Shown: positions 63,861 through 64,000 of the stretch, one piece after another | How positions within the stretch are numbered: position 1 is the first letter of the stretch | Layout: every line of letters begins with the position of its first letter | Source: Fragilariopsis cylindrus CCMP1102 | Taxonomy: Eukaryota > Bacillariophyta > Bacillariophyceae > Bacillariales > Bacillariaceae | NCBI GenBank assembly: GCA_900095095.1 | Contig: FMBT01000334.1 | Span: 1-64,000, forward strand | Direction of reading: 5' to 3' | DNA length: 64,000 nt | Position numbers and translations under genes: made by a program | The notes under the pieces: model-generated | The model's input: the letters and a program-made list of their open reading frames with translations, nothing else | Databases searched by the model: none | What the model was told of the DNA's origin: nothing

Positions 63861-64000
63861 ATGATTCGCAATAATAATAGTAACAATAATAATAGCATGA
63901 GTAGGAGGAGGAGGACGATGATATGTTATCGCAACAGTCGTCGCAACATCCGTAACACGACGACGACGTACTATCAGTATAATAATTATGAGCGGTTACA
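63861..64000 (+). CDS. Possible gene start running off the right edge
   Basis: An ATG at 63861, directly after an in-frame stop, opens 46 codons to the window end: MIRNNNSNNNNSMSRRRR, then MICYRNSRRNIRNTTTT. The composition (Asn and Arg runs) matches the low-complexity heads of other genes here. A second ATG at 63897 is in frame. No function can be given. Confidence 0.35.
   Translation, partial: MIRNNNSNNNNSMSRRRRTMICYRNSRRNIRNTTTTYYQYNNYERL

Noticed and set aside
1-64000. tRNA, rRNA and other classical RNA genes
   Set aside because: I scanned for GTTCGAATC-type T-loops and rRNA blocks by eye and found none I could support; a covariance-model scan would decide.

Overview
The window looks like nuclear DNA of a diatom, probably a pennate one (inference). 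It is AT-rich and full of triplet runs that encode long Ser, Asn, Gln and Asp stretches. Its introns are few and short (about 90-290 bp, GT..AG). Several proteins begin with a signal peptide followed by a Phe-centred motif (VVG-FAP, KA-FVP, DAFAF, TIAF, VDG-F), the bipartite plastid signal of algae with complex red plastids. It also carries diatom-expanded families: MYND proteins with an 'LPWFLEGAIRGS'-like core, an ankyrin-like/MYND protein, and sulfotransferase-like type II membrane proteins. No bacterial operon logic applies; genes are single and on both strands.

Layout. 1-16 kb: tail of an acidic protein, an intron-split DNA-3-methyladenine glycosylase, a repeat-bearing membrane protein, an SDR, a secreted Cys-rich protein ending in a potato-inhibitor-I domain, a second SDR with a frame break, degenerate dispersed repeats, an ankyrin-like/MYND protein and a plastid rhomboid. 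16-32 kb: an inverted copy of the dispersed repeat, a histidine phosphatase, an intron-split UMP/adenylate kinase, a large CXC/tesmin regulator, a MYND protein, and DXS, the entry enzyme of the plastid MEP isoprenoid pathway, with a tandem duplication at its 3' end. 32-49.8 kb: a plastid membrane protein, ATP23, a sulfotransferase-like protein, a MYND paralogue facing the first, XAP5/FAM50 flanked by 91-bp inverted repeats, a lysine methyltransferase-like protein, a Gly/Cys-rich membrane protein, a GNAT acetyltransferase, a protein of unknown function, a 5'-truncated NmrA-like gene and an FkbM methyltransferase. 50-56.5 kb: a 4.7-kb DNA transposon with terminal inverted repeats and an 8-bp target duplication, next to a 1.7-kb foldback element. 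56.9-64 kb: a plastid NAD(P)-binding protein, a plastid metallophosphatase, another plastid protein, a triplicated 250-270-bp repeat carrying short ORFs, and the start of a gene running off the right edge.

The plastid-directed proteins (DXS, rhomboid, metallophosphatase, NAD(P)-binding protein and two unknowns) share a compartment, but nothing shows they form one pathway. The strongest structural signals are repeats: the complete transposon, the foldback element, the inverted repeats around XAP5, the DXS 3' duplication, the inverted MYND pair, and poly-G/C tracts of 14-30 bp confined to non-coding DNA. All family names come from reading motifs by eye; no database search was possible.
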